Shown piece by piece: positions 1-11,430 of a stretch of 64,000 bases of DNA. The position numbers and the translations under genes are program-made. The stretch spans positions 40,030,811 through 40,094,810 of the forward strand of contig OY282605.1 in NCBI GenBank assembly GCA_958298945.1. The letters run 5' to 3'. The notes under the pieces are model-generated. The model was not told the DNA's origin. It worked only from the letters and a program-made list of their open reading frames with translations, and made no database searches. This stretch comes from Atherix ibis. Lineage: Eukaryota > Arthropoda > Insecta > Diptera > Athericidae. Every line of letters starts with the position of its first letter. The stretch's first letter is position 1.

Positions 1-1140
1 GTCAGGGATGAGGTTTATTTCTTTTAAACTAACTTCTGAAAACTCACAAAATATTGCAGAGAATCCATTCTATTCACAAAAACGTAACTGTCTGCATTTT
101 GGTCTAAAGGTATTTTTATCCTGTACTTCTTTGAAAATTATAAAGGAGAGCCTCATGAGGCTATAAAAACCTATAAGTGATTATAAAGAAGCCATTCTAT
201 CCATAAAAATAAATTGTCTGCTTTTTGGATTTGAAGGAAGGTGTCATTGACTCTTGTTTCTTTTCAAATGAATAGGCAGAGACCCTATTGAGGCTCATTT
301 ATCATGAATTATGCTCTCAAAACCCATAAGTGGCTGTAATGAAGCCATTGTTTCCATAAAAAGTAACTGTCTGCATTTTTGTCTAATGGTATCATTAGAC
401 CGTATTTCTTTAAATATTAAAAAGGATAGGCTCATGAGGCTCTAAATATCCATACGTGACTATAAAGGAGCCATTGTATCCATAAAAAGTAACTGTTTAC
501 ATTTTGGTCTAAAGGTGTCATTGGTTCTTGCTTCTTTTAAAATGAAGAAGCGTAAACCCTTAAAGCTAATTTCTTTTATATGAGGCTCAAAACATTCGTA
601 AGTGACTGTAATAAAGCCATTGTATCCGAAAAAAGTAACTGTTTTGTATGCATTTTGGACTAAAGGTGTAATTGATATGTATTTCTTTTAAAATAAAGAA
701 AGGGAGAGCATTATCATCAATACTGAGTGCTATGACCGTATGATGACCAATGGGTCTGAGCCGGGTTATAAGTAGTTTCATTAAAATAACGCCACAAGCC
801 ACATAAAAAATGCATTTAAATAATTAAAACATTCTACAGATAGAGTAATTCTACTACAGCGTCGTGTCGTACAAAATTTTCTCCAGATATGAGGCTCATT
901 TATCACTCGGTGGATACGTCAATTAGTAAAATTTCCATATGAGGAGTTGTTTTTTTTATATAATAGTGACTGTGGAGAAATACCATTATAATTATATATG
1001 AGTATAAAAAATATTTGTCTGGTGTACATTTTGGTTTGAAGGTGTTATTAGCTAAAATGATGAAAGAGAGACGGCTTTGGCCGTATGATGACCGACATAT
1101 TTAAGTCTGATATTTTTTTGGCCTGATCCAGATCATATAT
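1..1140. repeat. Irregular tandem repeat, unit about 125-155 bp
   Basis: A phrase beginning gccattgtatcc, followed by aaaagtaactgtctgcattt and then ggtctaaaggtgtcatt, recurs near 61, 190, 343, 470 and 616. Spacing is about 127-153 bp. Units end in gaggctc plus a run reading aaacccataagtggctg. The last part (about 700-1140) is more diverged. The array probably continues off the left edge. The same words reappear at 5940-6200, 38840-38900 and 47875-48100, so this is also a dispersed family. No transposase or RT is visible in it. Confidence 0.75.
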
Positions 1141-1744
1141 CGTTCCAACAAAAACTAAGTCACACAAAACGAAAAAATATATATTTTACTATAAAAAATT
1201 TGTCAGCACGCATAGTTTCGGGATCTTTTGATGTCAATTGGCATCCAAGATCGAGCGATTTGACGCTTTTGAACTTTTTATTGAGGTGCTAAGCACAATA
1301 TTCTGTTTTCGCGACGTAGTCTCGTGATAGCCAATTTAAAAATTTTATACTTAATCAATAATTTTAATTACCAAAAAATTTATTCAAAATATAAAAGAAA
1401 AATATATATTAATATTGGATAATTTTTTTTTTAAAAAAACTTTACATTCTGAAGTTTCTATTAAACGTTTTTCTTTTATAAATTATTTTTTCTGTTATAT
1501 ATTTTTATATATATATAAATTAAAATAATGGAATTATGCATAATATTTTGAAATCATGGATTTCGAAAATTTTTCTCACTTATGAGAATTTAAAATAAAT
1601 AAATTTTTGGCAAATAATTCAATGCATTTGCAATCAAAAATATGAAAATGAATATTCAAAATATTATTTTATTGTTATAAATAAAATGCTCAATAAGCAC
1701 TATGCGTTTGCTCAAAACGGAGTAAAATCGTAAAAGCAAAATGA
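1141..1744. other. AT-rich intergenic DNA, nothing recognised
   Basis: Low-complexity A/T sequence with poly-A and poly-T runs. I see no coding frame, RNA gene or repeat boundary before the mariner end at 1745. Confidence 0.6.
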
Positions 1745-3001
1745 TACGAGGGTCGTAAGGACAATAAGTCCTTAGAAAAAGATGGACAAAAAACTGTTTT
1801 TTAAAAAAAAATTTTTTTATTTTTCAACAAATTCTCCTTTTAGCTTTATACACTTTTCCAACCGTTTTTCCAAAATTTTTATCCCGTCCAAAAAATAGGA
1901 TTTCGGAAGTTCTGCAAAATACTCATCCGTTTGAGCAATGACGTCCTCGTTGGAAGTGAACCGTCGTCCGCCAAGCCATTTCTTCAGATTGGGGGAAAAG
2001 AAAATAGTCACTCGGCGCAAAATCTGGTGAATAAGCGGGATGCTGCAACAAATCCATTCTCAATTCCACAATTTTGGCCATGGAAACAGCGCAGGTGTGC
2101 ACACGCGTATTGTCCTGATGCAAGAGGATTTTTTTCTTCTTCAGATGGGGGCGTTTCTCTTTGATTTCCTCGCTCAACCGTTGCAATAACGACGCGTAAT
2201 ACGCTCCTGTTATTGTTTTTCCTTTTTCCAAGTAGTCGATAAAAATGATGCCCTGCGAATCCCAAATGACAGTGGCCATCACCTTGCCGGCCGATGGCAC
2301 AGTTTCTGCCTTCTTCGGAGCCCGTTCACCCTTGAAAATCCACTGTGATGACTGTCTCTTCGTTTCTGGAGTGTAGTAGTGTATCCAGGTTTCGTCCACA
2401 GTGACATATCAACGAAGGAATTTGGCAGGATTGCGATGAAAGAGTGCCAACATTGCCTCATAGTCCACTACACGATTGCGCTTATTCTCCTCTGAATAGG
2501 ATCTTGCCGAAATTTTTTTCACAGACAATTTTTCATGCAAAATTAAAGCGACTGTACCTTGTGATATGCCCGTGGCCTCAACTAATTCGCGCACTTTAAT
2601 TCGCCGATCGTTCAAAATCAGATCGTGGATTTTGTCGATGATTTCAGGAGTAGACACCTCAACTGGGCGTCCTGAACGATGTTCATCTTTTGTGGATGAA
2701 CGGCCACATTTAAATTCATTCACCCAACTGTAAACCATCGCAAACACAGGTACTGATGTGCCATGAACTGCATCCAACTCGGCTTTGATTTCTTTCGGGC
2801 TAAAGCCTTTCAAATGGAGATGTTTGATGACAGCCCTGAACTCGCCTTTTTCCATTGTTATGCACAAATAAATGTCGTTAACTTTAATCGACGATAGAAA
2901 TTGACCTCTTGATCGAGCTGAAATTTTGACAGCTTTCCTGTCGATAATGCTATTTACTCAATTTCTCGGATTTTCTAAGGACTTATTGAACGACCCTCGT
3001 A
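1745..3001 (-). mobile_element. mariner (DD34D) element, full length but dead, copy 1
   Basis: The element is bounded by TA at 1745-1746 and 3000-3001. Its inverted ends share cgagggtcgt and aataagtccttagaaaa; the left end carries a few extra bases after cgagggtcgt compared with the right end. Length is about 1.25 kb, normal for mariner. It contains one transposase pseudogene on the minus strand. A second member of the same family lies in the opposite orientation at 55452-56697. The TA flanks match the family's insertion preference. Confidence 0.9.
1817..2855 (-). pseudogene. mariner transposase, DD34D, disrupted
   Basis: Cut-and-paste transposase. The N-terminal helix-turn-helix region starts MEKGEFRAVIKHLHLKG, followed by the DDE domain. 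All three catalytic aspartates are visible: VDETWIHYY, LLHQDN and SPDFAPSDYFLF, the last pair 34 residues apart. The frame is broken by a TGA at 2409-2411 (an Arg/Gln position in the sister copy). A five-G run at 1991-1995, where the sister has four, shifts the frame just after DYFLFP; the C-terminus NLKKWLGGRRF continues in another frame. A 12-bp in-frame deletion near 2490-2505 removes the usual WVPRLL block before SEENKRNR. Start is the ATG at 2855. It cannot make a full transposase, although the catalytic core is uninterrupted between 1996 and 2408. Confidence 0.9.
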
Positions 3002-4270
3002 ATTTATACTTTTATAGATAATTTGGTTTCAGAGCTTTTTTTTTACCAATTTTGTTGCCCACCAATTAAATTAAACTATTTTTAATTTGCAATTTTAGCA
3101 ATATTTACATTTTGTATAAAATAGTTTTTGAATTTTTTTTTTTTGGTAAAACAAACCTGACATTTGGCGAGTAAATATTAAAAATCGTAAATCTCTAATA
3201 TGGAAAAAAGGCATAAAAATAATTTAGACTAAATTTTGAAGTTTTTTTTAAGAACAATTTTGTTCTTGTTTAAAATTGTTTTTTTTTTTGTTAGATATTT
3301 TTCTAGTAATTCTTTTAGTCCATTTAGATAAAAGATTGTCATCAGGAAAATTTGTACATTCTTAATCAAGTGTTTATATCCCTTTTAAAGATAATTTGCA
3401 ATCGAAAACAAAATTTCGGCTCATTTTCTAAACATTACGGAAATCCTTGACGAGCACCTCTACAATAATAGAAATACTCGTAAAAATCAGAAACCACGCA
3501 ATAACATTGTTGTTATTGCAAAGAAAGAGAGTTTCTTTGAATACAAAATCAGTTTTCGTAGTACTCTTCGACTAAAAGTCCCCCTTACCCCAAAAAAAAA
3601 ATAAATTTCAAAATAAGAAAACTCTTTTGGTTATTTTACAAAACCAAAAAAACTTGTACATTTGCTGCTCCACTCATCGGAATTATGTTAATCAGACGTT
3701 GTAGTCAGTATACAGAACTTGACTATAATAATACGACTATGATAAAAATTGCTGTGATTGTAGATCAGAGAGAGTGGCAAAAGGAAGAGGGAATGTGGCA
3801 CACAGCTGTAGATCTTGAAATGGGGGGACTGTAGATATTTTTCTTAATCTTTTAAACAACTTTACGAGCATATATGTAGGTATGTACTAGTGCTATTCTC
3901 AACTCTTCCAACAATGGCTTAACGGAATTTGACCTTCTACTTTCATTAAGAGACTTTTTAGCGCGGTCTGTTCAAGCTTTGTGTGTCATTTGAATAAAGT
4001 CACTCGTCATTTAGAGCATTTGCAGAACATAATTTATATCAAATATTTTATTATATATCACTTATCAAAAAAAAAAAAAAAATAAATAATAATAATAAAA
4101 ATAAATGTAAACGTTGTTTTTTCTATTCGCAGCTTTTTCTTTTCGATTGTCAGTAGTAGAGACCCAAATTTCAGGGAATACGAGTAACTCATGTCAATAA
4201 ATTGTATACGAACAAATTCCATTCAAAGCAATGTTATTGATGACATAATTGTGGAGTTTTATTATCGAAC
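3002..4270. other. AT-rich intergenic DNA, nothing recognised
   Basis: Long A/T runs and an AAT-rich stretch near 4070-4105. No coding frame or repeat family was recognised. A slightly less AT-rich patch at 3660-3860 has no gene signature. Confidence 0.5.
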
Positions 4271-4607
4271 AATTGCACTTAAAATCGGTAAGAGAATTTC
4301 CAAAAGTTTTCATTGGTGAAGATGGTAGGGGGAGGGGGGTACCATGGAACAGTATGGCCTATAATGTAGATTTTTATAGTAAGTTTGTTGTCATCAATAA
4401 TTGCGTTTGACGCGCACACACAACAATGACGATCTGCTCGTAAATGCGCCAATGTCAAAGCCGACGTCAATACTCTGACAGTATGTGTCGAAACAAATTC
4501 GAATTTTGTCAATTTTTAGGCCGTTGCTTGTTAATTTGGGGATACCGACCCGACCGCCCTGCCACCCGCCGAACATCAGATACTGTTTGTATGCCATTGA
4601 TGGATGG

Positions 4608-5039
4608 ATGGCAGTGAAACGAAAACCCTATGAATATTTATTGGTTTTCGATTTGAAAATATTGTTAGCTACCCCGAATAAATCAATATTGATCATTGAC
4701 AAATATTTAATTCACTGTACAATATATCGAATATCTCACGTAATCGATAGATCGATTCGGTGTGTTGAAAAGGCCTTAAGAATAAATTTGATAAGATATT
4801 ATTTAAGTACAGACCGAAGGTGTGCTGCTCAGAGATGTTCAGATATTAATCTGAATAGACAGAAATGTGTTCAACAGTTTGCCAATGGTAATGCTATATA
4901 CTCGTATGTTGGCATCTACACCTCCCCCAAACTCTTAATGGCTATTTTTATTTCAGCAGAATATATAACAGAAAAACCAGAACAAAATATTAAATTCAAA
5001 GGAAAATCTTCACTTTTATATTCATTTCGGATCATTTAG
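4608..5039 (+). CDS. Unrecognised open frame, 143 codons from ATG
   Basis: An ATG at 4608 (MAVKRKPYEYLLVFDLKILL) opens 143 codons to the stop at 5037-5039. The same frame is open upstream to at least 4485. This is long for such AT-rich DNA and is the longest open frame here not explained by a transposon, the F-box gene or an antisense shadow. I recognise no domain. There is no clear signal peptide, and no obvious promoter or poly(A) signal is tied to it. It could be an exon of an unseen gene, a fragment of an old element, or chance. It lies in a patch of slightly higher GC (4390-4640). Confidence 0.2.
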   Translation: MAVKRKPYEYLLVFDLKILLATPNKSILIIDKYLIHCTIYRISHVIDRSIRCVEKALRINLIRYYLSTDRRCAAQRCSDINLNRQKCVQQFANGNAIYSYVGIYTSPKLLMAIFISAEYITEKPEQNIKFKGKSSLLYSFRII

Positions 5040-5040
5040 C

Positions 5041-5939
5041 TGAAGTATTTATACTCGCATACAACTATTTAGATTGTGATTTCTTGAATTTTTCATGCTA
5101 TTATTATCATTATTATCGTATGTACTGATATGTTGTTGTTATTTTCCGGGAATTTTTTATTTTATTCTTGGGGATGTTTGAATGGGGGAGGTTTTGGCTT
5201 TTTTGTCGACTAGCCAAAAGGAAGTTATTTTGACAATTACCACAAACAACCTGTTTCGGAAATTGTTACGATTAAAGTATCTACTCAAGACTATTTAAGA
5301 ATATTTAAAAGAGCCTAGGATTGGGGAGGGGACTGTTGTCAAAAGTTTCCTTTAGGTTAATTGGGTTAAGATATTCTGTCACATATTTATCTATTGTATG
5401 TGCATATTAAATTTTTAAGGATACATTATCTATTAATATTTAATAGTTTTGTATTTGTTCCAAAAAAAAAAAAAAATTAGCCTTTATTTTATGAATTTGA
5501 ATTTTTCCTTTAAAAAATAAAATGGTTTCATTAAAAGAAAAAAAATGTTTAACTAGTTTATTATGTTTTTTTTTATTATTTTTTAAAGTTTAGAAGTTTT
5601 TCTTTTAAAAAATAACAGAAAAATTTTAAAAAATTACAAAAAAATTACATTAATTAAAAAAAAAAATTTTTTTTAAAATAAGTTCCTTTAAATATAAAAA
5701 ATTTTTAATATTAAAAAATGTTAAAATTTTTTGCTTTTAATTTGTTAAAAGTTTTGCTTTGGCGAGTAATCCATTTTATGGTCTGCAATATAAAGTCTTG
5801 TCATTTAGTAGATATTAAATATATATTTTATTTGTTTTTATTTTTAAAGTTATGCTATATAATATTCTGAATAATATAACCAAAAAAAAAAATTATATTA
5901 ATTAAAAAAACTTTCTAGAAAATATATGATTTTAGAGTA
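5041..5939. other. AT-rich intergenic DNA, nothing recognised
   Basis: Dominated by poly-A and poly-T runs between 5460 and 5900. A short G-rich stretch near 5160-5340 shows no gene structure. Confidence 0.5.
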
Positions 5940-6200
5940 TTTATTCATAGATAAGGCTCATTTATCACTCTGTGGAAAGTCAATAAGCAATAAAGCCAAA
6001 TAAGGAGCTTTTAAAATCCTTAAGTGACTATAGAAAAGTCCATGAGTCCATAAAATATGACTCTTTTGGGTACATTTTTTAATGGTCCCTATTTCTGTGA
6101 ATATGAATAAAAAGACCGAAGATTTTAACCTATCGTAGGAACCTAAAAATTTCACTTTGTCCTATATGAATTTTTGGCAAAATGATGCCACAAGCCTAAC
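5940..6200. repeat. Dispersed copy of the 1-1140 repeat family
   Basis: Contains the words aaggctcatttatcactctg, taagtgactatagaaaagtc and ggtccctatttctgtgaata in the same order as the array at the left edge, but diverged. A matching phrase gctcatttatcactcggtgg occurs near 893. It appears to be a single copy. No ends or target duplications are defined. Confidence 0.55.
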
Positions 6201-8559
6201 AATATGAACAAATATTAGTATTATTGCGCGAAAGGTTTCCAGAATGCGTAACTTCGAGATTAACTGATGACAATTGAACTCCGAGACCCAACCATTCCAC
6301 GTTTTCTCTTAAGACTACCCATTCTAATATGGTCATCAAGAATTCTCTCAAAAGGATCTATTCCACTGACAGATTTTTAAAAAATTTTATATTTATTAAA
6401 TAATGGCAACGTTTTTCCTGCAAAACTAAGTTGTTAAAGCATATTTATAAATTGTATTTTATTGAAATATGTTATACTTTCCAACTCGTAAATTAGATAA
6501 TGCTTTATTTTTAAACAAATTTTAATGAAAAACAAAAACTTAAATTTATTTAAAAAACACTATCCGAATTTATTGCAAGGAAGGATAATAGTTATTTCTG
6601 TTGTGAATTTTACTAAAAGTTGTTATTTTTATTATTTTTTTCTTTAAGGAATCATTCTAAGAAAATTAATTCCCCCATTCCATTTGAATACTATTTCTAT
6701 AAAAATAATGCTTACTTATTTGAGGAAAAAAAAATGCTCTAAAGTAAATTTTAAAAATTTATCTCTACAATGTTAATGTAACGATTAATCTAAAAAAAAC
6801 AATACGTAAAAAGAAATACGAATATATAAAAATATATTTCTAATTAGTTGTTTTATTAAACTTATAAATAAGCTTATAGAATTCCTTCTTTGTGTTTTCT
6901 TAAAATTTTACCTGATTTCTTAATTTAAAATGATAATTTTCATATTTGATTTTTATTGTTACAAATTGTTTTTGTATTGTAAAATTGGTCTTATAATATT
7001 TTTACTATATCTCAATTATTTAATGTATATATATGTATTACTAAATATATTTTTTAATAATTTCAAAATATTCGAAAACTATTTTATGCGTGACAAAAGC
7101 TTTTGGTTACTTGACAGCAAAAGCTTTTGGCTACTTGACAGCAGCCCAGTTCTTAGCTTGCGTTGAGCCTAAGGCTGTTTGCATACTAAATTTGAAAAGT
7201 TCTATAAGATAATTAAATTGTTTTTCTATATTATCACAAATAAATTACTATTAACAATATATAGAAGGAAATTTAATTAATGAGCTTTATGAAAATGCTC
7301 TTGGTTCATAGTAAATAATGAACAAAAACCATTAAATAAATTGGAAATTTTTGGTTAATTCCATGTACATAGTCTAATAGAAATCACAATATTTTTTATT
7401 CTGTTTGAATAATTACACATTATTCCACTATAATAATTTTAATAATATCTTTACTAGATTGTATAATATACTCGTATATACAATATAAGATAGAAGTGGT
7501 AAAATTTCTTTGTTTGTTTATTCAATTTTTTCTTATCGAAGACGACAAATTTTCCTTCCATAATTTTACGTAATATACATATTTGCTATCGTTTCAAGTC
7601 TCTTGTTCATTATTTTATAAAAAAGTTTCAACAAAAACAAAAAGAATTAATTATTAATTTAACTCGAAGTAAAGCTTTCAAGAAATTTAACTTTTAATAG
7701 ACTTTTCAACTTTTGGAAAAATTAATTCTACTGAATACGAGATCAATTAAAAATATCTTCTCTACGTCGAATACCGTATAAGTGCTTCTGTTCAGTAAAG
7801 AATGCCATAATTAGCATAGATACATCCGTGAAATGTTTGTGCTTCTCATTCCAAAACTTTATGTACTAAAATTGGTATTACGTTTATAGGAAAAAAACGG
7901 AGATTTAATCCGCCCTTCCGTATGTTCATATCTAATTATTTCAAGAATCCTTGTTCAAACATTATACAAGTGGTTACTTTCCCTAACTTGGGTTGTAATG
8001 GTATCTGACTAGCTTTATTAAAAATTTTGAATACTTAAAAACAAAACTTTGTGGAATTAATTTTCTTTTAAAAAATAATATTGATTCTATTGTAATTAAA
8101 ATATGATTTATTATCAGGAAAGTGATTATGATGTTATATCAGATCCCGAAATATTGTTGCCTCTATACAGAAAAATACTTAAAATATTTACAATGTGAAT
8201 TATGCTATGAAGAAACAAAAGGTTTGTTTAATGTAAAACTATATTATTTAAAATTTAAATCAGAAGTTTATTTTTAGCTAAACAATTTTCATTTCATAAT
8301 TCAAAGTGCCAAATTTGACATATTCGATAAACTATTTTCTAGAAGAAACAAAAAATGCTACATAAAAGTATTTTAATTTAAAAAAAAAAACAGTGAATAA
8401 AATATTGGAGAAATATTTGTTCTTCATACTTTTCCAACTCTGTATAAAAATGCTCATAGGTTCGGGATACAAACAAAATGTGAAGTATTTTTGGCATAAT
8501 GATTATATCTAAAATGAAATAAGATTACTAAATTCTTAAAAGATGGGAACACATTTGTT
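6201..8559. other. AT-rich intergenic DNA, nothing recognised
   Basis: No gene or mobile element recognised. The single local feature is a 24-bp direct duplication at 7095-7143, listed separately. A 79-codon open frame around 6930-7166 is low-complexity (F, L, Y, I) and looks like chance. Confidence 0.5.
7095..7143. repeat. 24-bp direct tandem duplication
   Basis: Two adjacent copies of aaaagcttttggytacttga plus cagc, differing at one base (t versus c). Each holds the palindrome aaaagctttt. Probably replication slippage; no element ends are attached. Confidence 0.7.
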
Positions 8560-10460
8560 TAGCCAAAATGAACTTACAAACTCAAAAATTCCAATTTAAC
8601 ACAATTTTCTTAGGCTACAATGAACTTACAAACTCAAAAATTCGAACTGAAGCAATCTTCAATTGGAAAACTACGGATTCGGTAAAAATTTTCTTTTTTT
8701 CTTTGATTTATTTGTAATTACAGCAAAAAAAACTTTGCATAAATAAAGCATAGGATTTATTGAAGTATTTTTGAACCGTTTATTGACCAGACAAACCCAT
8801 CGAACGGCAAGAATCTGGGATACTTTCTGCTCAGTGGAGTCATAAGTTTTGAAAACTGTACGAAGCTTCTATGATTTGTGCATAGGAAGTAAAATATTTT
8901 TAGGCCAAAATGAACTTACAAAATTTAAAATTCGTAATAAATCAATCTTCCTAGACTATAATGAACTTACAAACTCAAAATTTCGAATTCAAAAAATCTT
9001 CTTTAGCCAAAATGAACTTACAAACTAAAAAATTCGAAATGAAGCAATCTTCAATTGGAAAGCTACGGATTCGGTAAAAATTTTATTTGTTTCTTTGATT
9101 TATTTGTAATTACAGCAAAAAAAACTTTGCATAAATAAAGCATAGGATTTATTGAAGTATTTTTGAAGCGTTTATTGCACAGAAAAGTCCATCGAACGGC
9201 AAGAATCTGGGATACTTTCTGCTCAGTGGAGTCATAAGTTTTGAAAACTGCATGAAGCTTCTAAGATTTTTGCATAGGGAGTAAAATATTTTTAGGCTAA
9301 AATGAACTTACAAAATTAAAAATTCGTAATAAATCAATCTTCTTAGACTATAATGAACTTACAAACTCAAAATTTCGAATTCAAATAATCTTCTTTAGCC
9401 AAAATGAACTTACAAACTAAAAAAATCGACATGAAGCAATCTTCAATTGGAAAGCTACGGATTCGGTAAAAATTTTATTTGTTTTTTTGATTTATTTGTA
9501 ATAACAGCAAATAAATCTTTACATAAATAAAGCATTGGATTTATTGAAGTATTTTTGAAGCGTTTATTGCACAGAAAAGTTCATCGAACGGCAAGAATCT
9601 GGGATACTTTCTGCTCAGTGGAGTCATAAGTTTTGAAAACTGTACGAAGCTTCTAAGATTTATGCATAGGGAGTAAAATATTTTTAGACCAAAATGAACT
9701 TACAAAATTAAAAATTCGCAATGAATCAATCTTCTTAGACTATAATGAACTTACAAACTCAAAATTTAGAATTTAAATAATCTTCTTTAGCCAAAATTAA
9801 CTTACAAACTCAAAAATTCGAAATGAAGCAATCTTCAATTGGAAAACTACGGATTCGGTAACAATTTTATATTTTTCTTTGATTTATTTGTAATTACAGC
9901 AAAAAAACCTTTGCACAAATAAAGCATAGGATTTATTGAAGTATTTTTGAAGCGTTTATTGCACAGAAAAATCCATCGAACGGCAAGAATCTGGGATACT
10001 TTCTGCTCAGTGGAGTCATAAGTTTTGAAAACTGCATGAAGCTTCTAAGATTTTTGCATAGGGAGTAAAATATTTTTAGGCTAAAATGAACTTACAAAAT
10101 TAAAAATTCGTAATAAATCAATCTTCTTAGACTATAATGAACTTACAAACTCAAAATTTCGAATTTAAATAATCTTCTTTAGCCAAAATGAACTTACAAA
10201 CTAAAAAATTCGAAATGAAGCAATCTTCAATTGGAAAACTACGGATTCGGTAAAAATTTTCTTTTTTTCTTTGATTTATTTGTAATTACAGCAAATATTA
10301 TTTTACATAAATGAAGCCTAATATTTATTAAAAAAAAGTTTGAATCCTTTGGTGCTCAAAAAAATCCATCGAACGACAACGATCTGGGATACGTTCTGCT
10401 CAGTAGACTCATAAGTTTTGGAAGCTGTATGAAGCTTCTAAGATCTATGCATGGGGAGTA
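8560..10460. repeat. 392-bp satellite derived from the tail of the F-box gene
   Basis: Five near-identical units. The landmark ctacggattc falls at 8671, 9063, 9455, 9847 and 10239, exactly 392 bp apart. Each unit has (a) three roughly 58-bp sub-repeats starting near aaaatgaacttacaaactca, (b) a segment matching the 3' UTR of the F-box gene, and (c) a segment matching the gene's last 40 or so codons. Read on the minus strand, (c) gives KTYDSTEQKVSQILAVRW, against KTYESTEREVSQILGVRW in the gene, with no indel over about 40 codons. The gene's stop codon is replaced by TGC, and the frame runs on to a TAG. Each unit keeps AATAAA in the gene's sense and another on the opposite strand. The array lies directly downstream of the gene on its 3' side. 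Confidence 0.9.
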
Positions 10461-11430
10461 AAATTTTTTAGTCCAAAATAAACTTAAAAACTAAAAAAAA
10501 AACGAATATTGCGTTATGTTTTTAGGCCAAAAATGAGTTATAAACTCAAAATTTTGAATATGACGCAATTATTAAAATGAAAACTATGGACTCCGTAAAT
10601 ATATATATTTTTTCTTAGATTTATTTATAATGAAAATAAGAAAAGTTCATCGTGCGTCAAGTATCTGACATACTTCCTGCTCAGTAGACTCCAAAATTTT
10701 TGGAGCATACGAAAGCCAATAATAAAATTCATAATTGCCTGTGCAAAGAGAATACAATATTTTTAGACCAAAATAGATTTACTACCGAAATAATTAAAAT
10801 TTAGTAATAAATATTTAATCGTCAAGAAAATACTACTGAACGCCAAAGATCTGGGAAATTGCATAATTGCCTGTGCAAATAGAATAAAATTTTTTGGACC
10901 AAAATGGTATTAATAATTTAGTAATAACTACTTTATCGGTAAGAAAAGTCCATCAAACGGTAAGAATCTGGTAAAATATTCTTATCGTTCGATGGAAAAA
11001 ACGCCTGAGCGAAACATATAAAATTTTTGGACCAAAATGGACTTACTCACTAAAAAAAATTTCAAAATGGCTCTTTATCGTAAGCCAAAAATCTCGGATA
11101 CTTCCTGCTCGGTGGACTGAAGAGTTTTGGCAGCTTATCAAAACCAATAATAAAAAAAATAAATACCTATCGAAAGTGAATACAATTTTTTTGACCAAAT
11201 TAAAAATTTTTATTGGTAAGAAAAGTCTATTGGATGCCAAAGATCTTCGATACTTCCTGCTCAGTAGATTTGTAAGTATTGGATTATAAGGACTAAAATA
11301 TTCATAGGCCAAAGTGAACTTACAAACTCAAAAATTCAAGTAAGCTGCAATTATTGAAAATAGTAAAAAACATCATTTTTCTTATATTTATTTACAATGA
11401 AAAAAAAACAAAAAAAACAAATAAAACTTT
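10461..11430. repeat. Decayed copies of the F-box gene tail
   Basis: Between the homogeneous array and the intact terminal exon are at least five diverged copies of the same segment, around 10633, 10823, 10942, 11080 and 11216. Minus-strand reading still shows the shared core in several: STEQEVCQIL near 10660, STEQEVSEIFGLR near 11090, STEQEVSKIFGI near 11230. The tgaacttacaaactcaaaaa sub-repeat also occurs at about 11311, just past the gene's own poly(A) signal. The true gene end therefore appears to be the outermost unit of the array. Confidence 0.8.
11387..11392 (-). terminator. Candidate poly(A) signal of the F-box gene
   Basis: AATAAA on the minus strand, about 40 nt beyond the stop codon at 11431-11433. 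The position suits a short 3' UTR. The same hexamer is kept in every downstream satellite unit. Confidence 0.55.

Noticed and set aside
8560..10460. Possible CRISPR array (regular repeats)
   Set aside because: Units are contiguous 392-bp tandem copies with no spacers, in a eukaryotic context; the content derives from the neighbouring gene.
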